From Rhizorhapis suberifaciens (GTDB lineage Bacteria > Pseudomonadota > Alphaproteobacteria > Sphingomonadales > Sphingomonadaceae): 64,000 nucleotides of DNA. The notes under the pieces were generated by a model. The model was not told the DNA's origin. It saw nothing but the letters and a program-made list of their open reading frames with translations, and ran no database searches. Location of the stretch: contig NZ_JACHOV010000001.1 of the NCBI RefSeq assembly GCF_014200045.1, forward strand, positions 372,001 to 436,000. The letters run 5' to 3'. The stretch's first letter is position 1. The number at the start of each line of letters is the position of its first letter. The position numbers and the translations under genes were made by a program. Positions 54,065 through 64,000 of the stretch are shown here, piece after piece.

Positions 54065-54778
54065 ATGCGGCACTTCCTTGCGGCGGCCGCGGCGGCTACT
54101 GACGTAGGTCGTTTGTGGGACGTTTTCGTCAATTATTTTGACAGGCATGGCATTCGCCAGATCACCTGCGTGTTGTTTTCGCCTCCTGGACTGGATCATT
54201 CGCAAAGTTGGGTGCGGCTCGTTGGCATGCCGGAAATGGCTGTTACCCGGTATTTCGATGAGAAGGTGTTTTATGACGATCCCATTCGCCTGCATGCGAT
54301 GACGGCCACCCAACCTTTCAAATGGTTGGATATTCCACGGCTTCGGACATTGTCGCCGAAAGAGGAAGCCTTTTTGGAAAACGTGTTTAGCTACTCGCCG
54401 GCAGGAGGCGTGGCTATTCCTGTCTTCGGCCCAAATGGGCGCAACGGTTACGTGGCCATCGGTTTCCCCGAAGAATTGCGTGATATTCCACAAGATTTAC
54501 TCACTGAATTTCAGGTAATTGCGCAGTTTGCCCACCAGCGTTTCTGTGAATTTGCCGCACATCAGGTCACCTCAGGAGCAGCCTTGTCCCGAAGAGAAAA
54601 AGAGGTGTTGCATTGGGTCGCTCGTGGCAAAAGCAACGGCGTTATTGCTGATATTATCGGAATAAGCGCGAACACGGTCGATACTCATCTGCGCCGCATC
54701 TACATGAAGCTGCAAGTTAGCGATCGGGTCTCCGCAGCCTTGGCTGGCATTGGTCATGGATATATATCGTTAGATTGA
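54065..54778 (+). CDS. solo LuxR-type regulator with autoinducer-binding domain
   Basis: This 237-aa protein has an N-terminal autoinducer-binding domain (residues 1-160) and a LuxR HTH (LSRREKEVLHWVARGKSNGV, then ISANTVDTHLRRIYMKLQV). The signal-pocket Tyr, the DDP motif (YFDEKVFYDDPIRL), the later Trp (PFKWLDI) and Gly (GVAIPVFGPNG) are present, but the Trp normally four residues before the Tyr is replaced by Ala. No luxI is nearby, so it is a LuxR solo. It may detect host or non-AHL signals, or AHLs made elsewhere. The ATG at 54065 has only a weak SD. Confidence 0.8.
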   Translation: MRHFLAAAAAATDVGRLWDVFVNYFDRHGIRQITCVLFSPPGLDHSQSWVRLVGMPEMAVTRYFDEKVFYDDPIRLHAMTATQPFKWLDIPRLRTLSPKEEAFLENVFSYSPAGGVAIPVFGPNGRNGYVAIGFPEELRDIPQDLLTEFQVIAQFAHQRFCEFAAHQVTSGAALSRREKEVLHWVARGKSNGVIADIIGISANTVDTHLRRIYMKLQVSDRVSAALAGIGHGYISLD

Positions 54779-55111
54779 TTATCGATTCCTTGTCACCCAA
54801 TTACGTTACATGCCCGTGCCACAGCATCGGCTACACACCGGACCACGCCGGCAGCCCTATTCAAGGCTCCGCGGCACCAGAATACCGGAAGGATGTTTCG
54901 ATTACCATTAGCGGCGCCTACGCCGCCAGGTTGGTATGACGTCCAGAGCTTTCGGGTCGCACGGTTCGGGACAGCCTGACGCAATTGCGCGGGCTGTCCT
55001 GGATTGCCTGAACTCATCTATTTGCTGTCTTTCGCGGTTTCGATGTGCCTCTGAGCGTACCGGAAATCATTCGCTTGGCGCAGGCGAAACGGTAAGCTAT
55101 GACCCGTCCCC
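54779..55111. other. 333-base intergenic region before bamD, with a nested dyad
   Basis: No gene was seen. GGACAGCC (54969-54976) and GGCTGTCC (54992-54999) flank the perfect palindrome CGCAATTGCG (54980-54989), with both dyads centred within half a base of each other. A small hairpin GCGGCG-CCTA-CGCCGC (54911-54926) lies upstream. These could be an operator or structured leader for bamD. There is no T-run suggesting a terminator for the LuxR-type gene. Confidence 0.45.
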
Positions 55112-55885
55112 ATGCATAAGACTCTCGTTAAGCCGCTCGTCGCCGCTCTGTCCCTCGCTCTTCTTGCCGGATGCGCCACCAGCAAGAACAAAGCCGACAC
55201 CAACTATGTCGCGCGCGATGTAAGCACCCTTTATAATGCGGCGAAATACCGGCTTGACCGTGGCCAATTCAAAATGGCGGCGGCGCTGTTCGATGAGGTG
55301 GAGCGGCAGCACCCCTATTCGCCCTGGGCCCGGCGCGCGCAGTTGATGAGCGCTTTCAGCTATTATATGGGCCGGGATTATACGCAGGCTATTCAGTCGG
55401 CGCAGCGCTTCTTGTCGATACATCCCGGCAACAAGGACGCGCCCTATGCGTACTATCTTATCGGACTTTGCTATTATGAGCAGATTGCTGATGTCACGCG
55501 CGACCAAAAGATCACCGAACAGGCGCTTGGCGCCCTGGGTGAATTGATCCGCCGCTACCCCGATACCCGCTATGCGGCTGATGCACGATTGAAGGTGGAT
55601 CTTGTGAACGATCACCTCGCGGGGAAAGAGATGGAGATCGGGCGTTTTTATGAGCGCCGGGCCCAATGGTTGGCCGCTACGATCCGGTTCCGCACCGTGA
55701 TCGACAAATATCAGACCACTACGCACACGCCCGAGGCGCTGATGCGCTTGACCGAAAGCTATCTTGCGTTGGGCGTTCCGGCTGAAGCGAAAAAGGCCGC
55801 TGCGGTGCTCGGCGCCAATTATCCCGGCACGAAGTGGTACAAGCGGGCCTATGATCTCGTCCAGGAACATGCAGCGGGAGCCTGA
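55112..55885 (+). CDS. bamD: outer membrane protein assembly factor BamD
   Basis: This 257-aa lipoprotein is an essential subunit of the BAM complex that folds beta-barrel proteins. The lipobox SLALLAGC puts the lipidated Cys at residue 21. TPR-like repeats follow: LYNAAKYRLDRGQFKMAAAL, FDEVERQHPYSPWARRAQLM, and YYLIGLCYYEQI, with LGELIRRYPDTRYAADARLK. The length is normal. recN begins 12 bases downstream, as in many alphaproteobacteria. Confidence 0.95.
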   Translation: MHKTLVKPLVAALSLALLAGCATSKNKADTNYVARDVSTLYNAAKYRLDRGQFKMAAALFDEVERQHPYSPWARRAQLMSAFSYYMGRDYTQAIQSAQRFLSIHPGNKDAPYAYYLIGLCYYEQIADVTRDQKITEQALGALGELIRRYPDTRYAADARLKVDLVNDHLAGKEMEIGRFYERRAQWLAATIRFRTVIDKYQTTTHTPEALMRLTESYLALGVPAEAKKAAAVLGANYPGTKWYKRAYDLVQEHAAGA

Positions 55886-55897
55886 CAGGCAAAGGTC

Positions 55898-57562
55898 GTG
55901 CTGACCGCCCTTTCCATCCGTAATGTCGTTCTGATCGAGGCCCTGGATCTTGAGTTCGGCGCGGGTCTTGGTGTGCTGACCGGCGAAACGGGCGCTGGCA
56001 AATCCATCCTTTTGGACTCCCTTGGACTGGCTCTGGGGTCTCGCGGCGACACGGGCCTTGTGCGGCAGGGTGAAGAGCGGGCCAGCGTCACGGCAACCTT
56101 TTCCGAACCAAAAGCCGGGCACCCGATGGTTGATCTGCTCGCAGAGAACGGGATCGAGTTGGAAGCGGGCGAGCCATTAATCATTCGCAGAACATTGCGG
56201 GCCGACGGCGGCAGCCGCGCGTTTGTGAATGATCAGCCCTGCTCGGCCGGCTTACTGAGGGAAATCGGTAATTGCCTCGTGGAAATTCACGGGCAACATG
56301 ACGATCGTGGTCTCCTTAATCCACGAGGTCACCGTGCATTGCTGGACTCCTTTGGCCGGTGTGATGCTGCCGCGGTGGGTGCGGCTCATGAAGCCTGGCG
56401 CGAGGCCGAGGCGGCGTTGGAGCAAGCCCGTATGGAGGCGGAGCATGCGGCCCGGGACCGGGAGTATCTCGAACATGCTGTGGCCGAACTACAGTCCTTT
56501 GATCCGCAGGAAAGTGAGGAGGAGGAATTGGCAACCGAACGGTCCGATATGCAGAAGGGCGTTCGATTGGCTGATGAGCTTTCGACCGTCAGTGAATTGC
56601 TGCTGGGATCGGAGGGTAGCCTCGCGCAACTGCGGCAGGCGGCGCGGCGGTTGGACCGCATGGCGGCGGAACATCCGTTGCTCACCGAAGCACTGGCCAG
56701 CCTTGATCGGGCAGTGATCGAAGCTAGCGAGGCGGAAGAGAAGCTGGCCGCCGCGAACGACGCGCTCAGCTTTGATCCGGCCCGTCTGGACGCTATTGAG
56801 ACGCGGCTTTTCGATCTGCGGGCACTGGCGCGCAAGCACCGGGTGGAGCCGGGGGAGCTTGGATCGCTTTACCGGGAAATGACCGCAAAGCTGGCTCGCA
56901 TGGAAGCGGGAAAAGAGGGGCTTCATCAACTGGAGGCGGATCTTGCCGCCAAGGCTGCTGCCTATCGCACGGCGGCGGAGAAGCTAAGTGCCGAACGCAA
57001 GCAAGCGGCCGGTCGTATCGATCATGCTGTCGCGGCGGAACTTGCGCCTTTAAAGCTGGATGCCGCCCGCTTCCGTACGGTTGTGGAACCGTTGCCGGAA
57101 AGCCAGTGGGGAATGGGTGGCGCCGACCGCGTTGAGTTCGAAATATCAACCAATCCTGGCGCCCCGTTCGCGCCGCTTATCAAAATTGCGTCCGGAGGCG
57201 AACTGTCGCGTTTCATCCTGGCGCTGAAAGTGGCGCTTGCGGAAGAGGGCGGGGCGGAAACGATGATCTTCGACGAGATCGACCGGGGTGTTGGCGGGGC
57301 GGTGGCCTCTGCCATTGGCGACCGCTTGGCGCGGTTGTCGCGGAAGAACCAGCTACTGGTAGTGACCCATTCGCCGCAAGTGGCGGCGCGGGGGCGCACC
57401 CATATGCTGATCGCCAAGGCAAGTGATGGCACGGTAACCCGTACCGGTGTCCATGCTCTTGGCGACGGCGACCGCCGGGAAGAGATTGCGCGTATGCTCT
57501 CTGGCGCGGCGATCACAGACGAAGCACGGGCGCAGGCCAGCCGATTGCTGGAGGGGGTATAG
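55898..57562 (+). CDS. recN: DNA repair protein RecN
   Basis: This 554-aa SMC-like ATPase acts in double-strand break repair. Walker A is TGETGAGKSILLDSLGLALG (residues 28-47). QHDDRGLLNPRGHRALLDSF follows, then a long coiled coil (about residues 160-360). The C-terminal ATPase half has IASGGELSRFILALKVAL and Walker B MIFDEIDRGVGGAVA, then LLVVTHSPQVAARG. It starts at a GTG with AAAGG upstream. A SOS box was not identified; it is probably co-transcribed with bamD and ligA. Confidence 0.95.
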   Translation: MLTALSIRNVVLIEALDLEFGAGLGVLTGETGAGKSILLDSLGLALGSRGDTGLVRQGEERASVTATFSEPKAGHPMVDLLAENGIELEAGEPLIIRRTLRADGGSRAFVNDQPCSAGLLREIGNCLVEIHGQHDDRGLLNPRGHRALLDSFGRCDAAAVGAAHEAWREAEAALEQARMEAEHAARDREYLEHAVAELQSFDPQESEEEELATERSDMQKGVRLADELSTVSELLLGSEGSLAQLRQAARRLDRMAAEHPLLTEALASLDRAVIEASEAEEKLAAANDALSFDPARLDAIETRLFDLRALARKHRVEPGELGSLYREMTAKLARMEAGKEGLHQLEADLAAKAAAYRTAAEKLSAERKQAAGRIDHAVAAELAPLKLDAARFRTVVEPLPESQWGMGGADRVEFEISTNPGAPFAPLIKIASGGELSRFILALKVALAEEGGAETMIFDEIDRGVGGAVASAIGDRLARLSRKNQLLVVTHSPQVAARGRTHMLIAKASDGTVTRTGVHALGDGDRREEIARMLSGAAITDEARAQASRLLEGV

Positions 57563-57565
57563 TAA

Positions 57566-59668
<2,103 letters not shown>

Positions 59669-59801
59669 ATTCCGGCGGCCCGGCGTTTCCCAACGCTTTC
59701 AATATATCATGTTGTAATTTTACCGATATTTTACATTTTTTCGGCAATCCTTCAGGCTGGGATAGGGGGATTATGCATCCCCAGCGAGGTACGGGACCAA
59801 C

Positions 59802-60446
59802 ATGCCGATGACGGACCAGCATGCCCTGGAAGGCCAAGTTGCTGGCGATGAGCATCGCCGTTGCGACCGGCAGGTCGTAACCGTCCGATGGGTGGCCAAG
59901 ATCACGGGCGACAAGGGTCAGGAATTGTGCCTCATACGCAACATTTCCGCCGGCGGGGTGATGGCGAATGTCTACTCTGCGCATGCAGTGGGAGAGCATA
60001 TCGCGCTTGAAATTCGATCCGGACAGAGGCTGGAAGGAGAGATTGTGTGGGCGCGGGACGGATGCATCGGCGTGCACTTCGGTAATCTTGTCAATGTCGA
60101 CGATATGTTGAAATCCTCGTCGGTCGATAATCGTGGCCTGCGCACGCGTGCTCCCCGCATTGAGGTTTATGGGCAAGCCCATATCCAAGTGGGGAACCGC
60201 ATTTGTTCGGTCGATCTTTGCGATCTGTCCCAAGGCGGCGTGAAAGTAACGCTGCCCGAGCCAATCGAATCCGGAAAGGAAGTCGTCGTTTCGATCAGTG
60301 GCCTTGAGGACCGCAAAAGCCTGATCCGATGGCAAAAGGACGGTAGGGCGGGCCTGTCATTTATCCGGCCCATCTCGTTTGACCTGCTGGTAGAATGGCT
60401 AAGCGCGCAGCTTAATGCCGACGGGCTGGCTGACGAAGCTCTGTAA
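59802..60446 (+). CDS. tandem PilZ-domain protein
   Basis: This 214-aa protein has two PilZ domains, small beta-barrels that can bind cyclic di-GMP. The first has HRRCDRQVVTV with NISAGGVMANV; the second has TRAPRIEVYGQAHI with DLSQGGVKVTL. The (D/N)-x-S-x-x-G part is intact in both. The RxxxR part is present in the first (RRCDR) but only partly in the second. Such proteins link c-di-GMP to motility or polysaccharide, but the target is unknown. It is preceded by a 133-base A+T-rich gap after ligA. Confidence 0.85.
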   Translation: MPMTDQHALEGQVAGDEHRRCDRQVVTVRWVAKITGDKGQELCLIRNISAGGVMANVYSAHAVGEHIALEIRSGQRLEGEIVWARDGCIGVHFGNLVNVDDMLKSSSVDNRGLRTRAPRIEVYGQAHIQVGNRICSVDLCDLSQGGVKVTLPEPIESGKEVVVSISGLEDRKSLIRWQKDGRAGLSFIRPISFDLLVEWLSAQLNADGLADEAL

Positions 60447-60473
60447 GGAGGCGGAGTGACACCCCGCCTCCTT
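60445..60473. terminator. bidirectional terminator between the PilZ gene and ahpF
   Basis: AAGGAGGCGG (60445-60454) and CCGCCTCCTT (60464-60473) are perfect 10-base complements with a nine-base loop. It begins inside the PilZ stop codon and ends four bases before the ahpF stop, so it serves two convergent genes. Short T-rich flanks (TTGTCTT) support termination on the plus strand. Confidence 0.75.
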
Positions 60474-60476
60474 GTC

Positions 60477-62057
60477 TTAGGCAGCCTGAGCTTCGCTTTC
60501 TGTAGGGGCTAGCCGGATCAGATAATCGAAAGCCGACAGCGCGGCCTTTGAGCCTTCGCTCAAGGCAATGACAATCTGCTTATAAGGGACAGTCGTCGCG
60601 TCCCCCGCGGCGAATATCCCTTCAATCGACGTGTGGCCCCGAGAGTCGACCTCTATCTCTCCCCGAGCGGTGAGCGCCACTGTGTCCTTCAGCCACTCGG
60701 TGTTGGGAACCAGTCCAATCTGGACGAAAATGCCTTCCAGTTCGATCAGGTGCGGCGAGTCTGCGTTCCGGTCCTTGTAGGTAAGGCCAGTAACCCGTTC
60801 GCCATTGCCGTGCACCTCAGTGGTTTGGGCAGAGGTGATGACCCGAACATTGGAAAGACTGAACAGTTTGCGTTGCAGTACGGCATCGGCGCGCAGTTGG
60901 CCGTCGAACTCGATGAGTGTTACATGCGCGACAATGCCCGCCAGGTCGATGGCCGCCTCGACGCCGCTATTGCCGCCGCCGATGACTGCGACGCGTTTGC
61001 CTTTGAACAATGGCCCATCGCAATGGGGGCAATAAGCAACGCCCTTGTTACGATATTCGTCTTCGCCCGGAACATTCATCTGCCGCCAGCGTGCGCCGGT
61101 AGAGAGGATCACCGTCCTCGCCTTCAGGCTCGCGCCATTTTCCAGGCGGATTTCATGCAGGCCGCCGGGGATGTGGGCGGGAATTAGTGTTTCCGCCTTT
61201 TGCAGATTCATGATGTCCACATCATATTCCCTGACATGCTGTTCCAGATGGGCGGCGAGCTTCGGCCCCTCGGTGTGCGGGACGGAGATGAAATTTTCAA
61301 TCGCCATGGTGTCGAGCACCTGTCCACCAAAGCGCTCTGCCGCGACACCAGTGCGAATGCCTTTGCGCGCGGCATAGATGGCCGCCGCAGCGCCGGCCGG
61401 TCCGCCGCCGACCACGAGCACATCGAAAGGTTCTTTGGTTCTGATCTTCTCCGCTGCCCGAGTGGAAGCCCCGCTATCGATCCTGGCGAGAATCTGTTCG
61501 AGTTCCATGCGGCCCTGACCAAAGGGCTCCCCGTTTAGGAACACAGTTGGCACAGCCATCACTTTTCGCTCGGTAACTTCATCCTGGAACAACGCGCCAT
61601 CGATGGCCGTGTGCTTGATGCGGGGATTGAGCACGCTCATCAGGTTCAGCGCCTGGACCACGTCCGGGCAGTTCTGACAGGATAGCGAGAAATAGGTTTC
61701 GAAGGCGTAGTCACCTTCCAGATCCTTGACCTGCTGGATGACCTCCTGCGCCGCCTTTGACGGATGGCCGCCGACCTGCAGCAGGGCGAGCACCAGCGAG
61801 GTGAATTCGTGACCCATGGGAATGCCGGCGAAACGAACGCCGATATCGGTGCCGGCCCTGCGAATCATGAAGCTGGGCACCCGTTTGTCGTCTTGGCGAA
61901 CGACAGTCACCTGATCGGAAAGCGCCGCTATTTCATCCAGTAGCGCCTTCAGCTCGGATGACTTGGCGTCTTCGCCCAGAGAGGCGACCAGTTCTACCGC
62001 CTGAGTGATATTGGCCATATAGGCCTGCAACTGCTGCTTCAGGTTCGCGTCAAGCAT
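60477..62057 (-). CDS. ahpF: alkyl hydroperoxide reductase subunit F
   Basis: This 526-aa FAD-disulfide reductase passes electrons from NADH to AhpC. The N-terminal tandem thioredoxin domain carries SCQNCPDVV (Cys 127, 130). FAD-binding [17 protein letters not shown] and the catalytic [11 protein letters not shown] (Cys 343, 346) follow, then [16 protein letters not shown] for NADH. The C-terminus has [20 protein letters not shown]. It is downstream of ahpC with an 86-base gap, so co-expression is likely. Confidence 0.96.
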   Translation of the reverse strand: MLDANLKQQLQAYMANITQAVELVASLGEDAKSSELKALLDEIAALSDQVTVVRQDDKRVPSFMIRRAGTDIGVRFAGIPMGHEFTSLVLALLQVGGHPSKAAQEVIQQVKDLEGDYAFETYFSLSCQNCPDVVQALNLMSVLNPRIKHTAIDGALFQDEVTERKVMAVPTVFLNGEPFGQGRMELEQILARIDSGASTRAAEKIRTKEPFDVLVVGGGPAGAAAAIYAARKGIRTGVAAERFGGQVLDTMAIENFISVPHTEGPKLAAHLEQHVREYDVDIMNLQKAETLIPAHIPGGLHEIRLENGASLKARTVILSTGARWRQMNVPGEDEYRNKGVAYCPHCDGPLFKGKRVAVIGGGNSGVEAAIDLAGIVAHVTLIEFDGQLRADAVLQRKLFSLSNVRVITSAQTTEVHGNGERVTGLTYKDRNADSPHLIELEGIFVQIGLVPNTEWLKDTVALTARGEIEVDSRGHTSIEGIFAAGDATTVPYKQIVIALSEGSKAALSAFDYLIRLAPTESEAQAA

Positions 62058-62143
62058 GGGTCTACTCCGTTAAGGATGTGCGCGAGGCTGGGAGTGCCGG
62101 GAACGGCCATAGCCGTCCCCGGACCCACACGACCCGCGAGGGA

Positions 62144-62707
62144 TCAGATTTTACCGACGAGGTCGAGCGAAGGAGCCAGCGTCTTTTCGCCCTCTTCCCA
62201 CTTGGCCGGGCAAACTTCGCCGGGGTGGGAACGGACATATTGCGCTGCCTTGACCTTGCGGACCAATTCGGCGGCATTGCGGCCGATGCCTTCGGCGGTG
62301 ATTTCCATGAACTGGATCACGCCGTCCGGATCGACCAGGAAGGTGCCACGGTCGGCAAGGCCGATACCGGGACGCATCACCTCAAAATTGTTTGTGACAG
62401 TGCCGCTGGGATCCCCGATCATGTAATAGTTGATCTTGCCGATTGCCGGCGAGCTGTCATGCCATGCCTTGTGGCTGAAATGCGTATCGGTCGACACGGA
62501 GAAAATTTCGACGTCCAGCTTCTGCAATTCGGCATAATGGTCGGCAAGGTCTTCCAATTCCGTCGGGCAGACGAAAGTGAAGTCGGCGGGGTAGAAAAAG
62601 AAGATCGCCCATTTGCCTTTGACGTGCTCGTCCGTCAGGGTGACGAACTTGCCTTCCTTAAAGGCCTGGGCTTCGAAAGGTTTAATAGCGGTATTGAGAA
62701 CGGACAT
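62144..62707 (-). CDS. ahpC: peroxiredoxin AhpC
   Basis: This 187-aa typical 2-Cys peroxiredoxin reduces hydrogen peroxide and alkyl hydroperoxides. The peroxidatic Cys is in [14 protein letters not shown] (Cys 47) and the resolving Cys in [15 protein letters not shown] (Cys 166). The C-terminus is the normal YF-less bacterial form ending VGKI. It precedes ahpF, which recharges it. An OxyR site was not assigned. Confidence 0.97.
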   Translation of the reverse strand: MSVLNTAIKPFEAQAFKEGKFVTLTDEHVKGKWAIFFFYPADFTFVCPTELEDLADHYAELQKLDVEIFSVSTDTHFSHKAWHDSSPAIGKINYYMIGDPSGTVTNNFEVMRPGIGLADRGTFLVDPDGVIQFMEITAEGIGRNAAELVRKVKAAQYVRSHPGEVCPAKWEEGEKTLAPSLDLVGKI

Positions 62708-62811
62708 GGTTGCTCCTCACTGTTGTGCGAGGCCGATGTAGGCAGGTCTGCTGCATTGCGGAAGCTGGAAATTCCGAAGAGATTAATCGATTGAAACGAT
62801 CAACGGCGGGG

Positions 62812-63480
62812 TCAGCGTTTCAAATCCATATGCGTTTCGGGCCAGATCGCGCCACGGACCAGGGCTATCCAGAATAGGGCAAAGGCCCAGCCCCCTAGAA
62901 TATCGGTGGCCCAATGCACGCCCAACAGGAGTCGGCTGATGCCGATCATGAAGCTAAGAAGCAGCGCCGCGGCAACTGCTGCCCGACTTTTGAAAAGCAA
63001 GGCCAGGGTGAGGTAGGTGATCAGCGCGTTCGCGGCATGACCACTGGGGAAGCTCATGGAATGTATTTCCACCAGTTGATGTTCTGCGGGCCGTGGGCGG
63101 TCCAGCGCCAGCTTCTGCAACTCGACCAAGGCGCGGCCGCCATAGGTCGCGATCAGCAGGAAAAGCGCATCGTTCGTCCGTCGCTGCATCAAGAGCCACG
63201 TCGCTGCGGCAAGGCTGACAAGGCTCAAAAACATCCATCCGCCAAGATGGGTCACAAACAGGACGGGCGAGACCAAAGCAGAATGTGGCGAAATTCCCAG
63301 AGCGGAGGATATGTGCAGGTCGATCGCGGAATTCCCCCCTCCCATGAAAAGGGCCGCGAGCCACAGAAGTGCACCCAATAGCAGCAGCTGCCGCATTCTC
63401 AGCATCCTGTGCCATGGGCTGTTATCATCGCAATATGAAGGAGGTGTTGTATATCGTTCATACCGACGAAATTTCCGCAT
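62812..63480 (-). CDS. PAP2-family membrane phosphatase
   Basis: This 222-aa protein has about five or six hydrophobic segments and the three PAP2 active-site motifs: KLALDRPRP (KxxxxxxRP), SFPSGHA and SRLLLGVHWATDILGG (SRxxxxxHxxxD). Members dephosphorylate lipid phosphates such as undecaprenyl pyrophosphate or phosphatidate. A role in undecaprenyl-phosphate recycling for envelope polymers is possible. The N-terminal 28 residues before the first membrane segment are polar; a later Met (residue 29) could be the start. Confidence 0.85.
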   Translation of the reverse strand: MRKFRRYERYTTPPSYCDDNSPWHRMLRMRQLLLLGALLWLAALFMGGGNSAIDLHISSALGISPHSALVSPVLFVTHLGGWMFLSLVSLAAATWLLMQRRTNDALFLLIATYGGRALVELQKLALDRPRPAEHQLVEIHSMSFPSGHAANALITYLTLALLFKSRAAVAAALLLSFMIGISRLLLGVHWATDILGGWAFALFWIALVRGAIWPETHMDLKR

Positions 63481-63784
63481 TTAATAGCCCTTGCTGCAAA
63501 TATTTGCTCGCTTGCGCGAAAATGTGACGGCCCGCTTTTCGTTTGTTTATCGTGCCGCTAAGGCTCAGGTTGGTCAAAGCCCATAATCTTTTTTTTGGCC
63601 GGAAACTCCGTTGCTATGCGCTGCAAAAGTAGCGACTTGCCGCATTAGGGACACGTTGTCCCGAATTAATGCGACGTTGCTCTGCTTTCATGCTAAGAGA
63701 AGGCATCAGGTGAAAATTGCCGCAAGCATTCATCCAGACTGAGAGACCAGACGCGCTCCCGCTTGCCTATCGGAAGGGAATGTC
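63481..63784. other. 304-base intergenic region with an inverted repeat
   Basis: No gene was seen. GGGACA-CGT-TGTCCC (63648-63662) is a perfect dyad with three central bases; outer bases TT and AA (63645-63646, 63664-63665) extend it. It may be an operator for the small gene at 63785 or the PAP2 gene. A run of eight T at about 63588-63595 lies upstream. Confidence 0.4.
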
Positions 63785-63946
63785 GTGTCGGATTTCACCT
63801 ATCTTTCCCGTCGCCAGCAAACGGAAACCCGGCTCGCGTCGGAAGCGCAATGTGTGGAAGCACGGCGGGCGCATGAGAGTCTTGCCCGGGCTTATGCGCG
63901 TAAGATCGCCGGTTTTCAGAAGGCGGCTAGCGCCCCAGCCATTTGA
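63785..63946 (+). CDS. small sphingomonad-type hypothetical protein
   Basis: This 53-aa protein begins at a GTG with GGAAGGGA upstream. Its sequence begins SDFTYLSRRQQTETRLA and continues as a single amphipathic helix pattern (EARRAHESLARAYARKIAGF). It resembles the short 'DF-x-Y-F-S' helical proteins often seen in sphingomonads, but I do not know a function. The start and SD support a real gene despite the small size. Its end overlaps a possible minus-strand gene. Confidence 0.6.
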   Translation: MSDFTYLSRRQQTETRLASEAQCVEARRAHESLARAYARKIAGFQKAASAPAI

Positions 63947-64000
63947 TTTCAAGTCCGCTGACCGAGCCGGACAGCGGGCCTGTCATATCATACTTCCGGC
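63927..64000 (-). CDS. 3' end of an unidentified gene running off the window
   Basis: On the minus strand an open frame enters at the right edge and stops at TAG (63927-63929). The visible C-terminus is about 23 residues, ending VSGLEIKWLGR. It has a protein-like composition but is too short to identify. It would overlap the end of the small gene at 63785-63946 by 20 bases. Confidence 0.35.
   Translation of the reverse strand, partial: RKYDMTGPLSGSVSGLEIKWLGR

Noticed and set aside
52721-54493. A 590-codon open frame on the minus strand opposite pnp
   Set aside because: It is antisense to the unmistakable pnp gene, has no recognisable domain and extends across the terminator; it is a by-product of codon bias in a G+C-rich genome.
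54065-54778. A complete quorum-sensing system
   Set aside because: Only the LuxR-type receptor is present; no luxI or hdtS-like synthase was found in the window.

Overview
This window looks like a chromosomal segment of a sphingomonad alphaproteobacterium (Sphingobium/Sphingomonas type). That placement is inferred from the gene content: alphaproteobacterial CsgH, a YlxR-L7Ae fusion, a leucyltransferase Bpt, a tandem PilZ protein, a DUF6491 protein, and moderately high G+C with dense operons. No tRNA, rRNA, prophage, IS element or CRISPR array was seen.

Layout. (1) 1-13.1 kb is a surface-polysaccharide region: a sugar O-methyltransferase, a KpsS-like capsule protein, a phytanoyl-CoA-dioxygenase-like protein, a broken methyltransferase remnant, a membrane methyl-accepting protein, the dTDP-rhamnose operon rfbC-B-D-A, manC, and wecB-wecC for the UDP-ManNAc/ManNAcA precursor. 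(2) 13.1-20.7 kb is a curli-like amyloid locus on the minus strand: csgF, csgG, three curlin-repeat proteins with about 25, 18 and 8 repeats, an unknown 162-aa protein and csgH. A LuxR-type regulator is divergent from csgF. No csgE was seen. Every gap from csgG to the last curlin gene carries a stem-loop. (3) 20.8-22.6 kb encodes a polytopic membrane protein. (4) 22.5-34.4 kb is a vitamin B12 uptake and late-assembly cluster: an 11-gene minus-strand operon (btuB, cobD, cobO, btuFCD, cbiB, cobQ, cobT, cobS, cobC) behind a cobalamin riboswitch, with cobU divergent. Corrin-ring synthesis genes are absent, so salvage is the likely role. (5) 34.4-43.4 kb is mixed metabolism: a ManA-type isomerase, an amidohydrolase, a beta-hydroxyacid dehydrogenase, ilvA, bpt, an RcnB-like protein, a Nudix hydrolase and a PQQ-type sugar dehydrogenase. 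(6) 43.6-54 kb is the conserved translation/RNA operon rimP-nusA-rnpM-infB-rbfA-(DUF6491)-truB-rpsO-pnp. (7) 54-64 kb holds a solo LuxR regulator, bamD-recN-ligA, a tandem PilZ protein, ahpC/ahpF, a PAP2 phosphatase and a small sphingomonad-type protein.

The part most worth attention is the curli-like locus. Its two large subunits have 25 and 18 repeats, against five in E. coli CsgA. One contains an internal block of altered repeats. The operon has an unknown 162-aa member and regularly placed intercistronic hairpins, and dyads lie in the promoter region shared with the divergent regulator. Other points are a nonsense-disrupted methyltransferase remnant at about 3960-4217, a B12-operon promoter that coincides with the cobU ribosome-binding site, a solo LuxR protein lacking the conserved signal-binding Trp, and several structured or repetitive intergenic elements.
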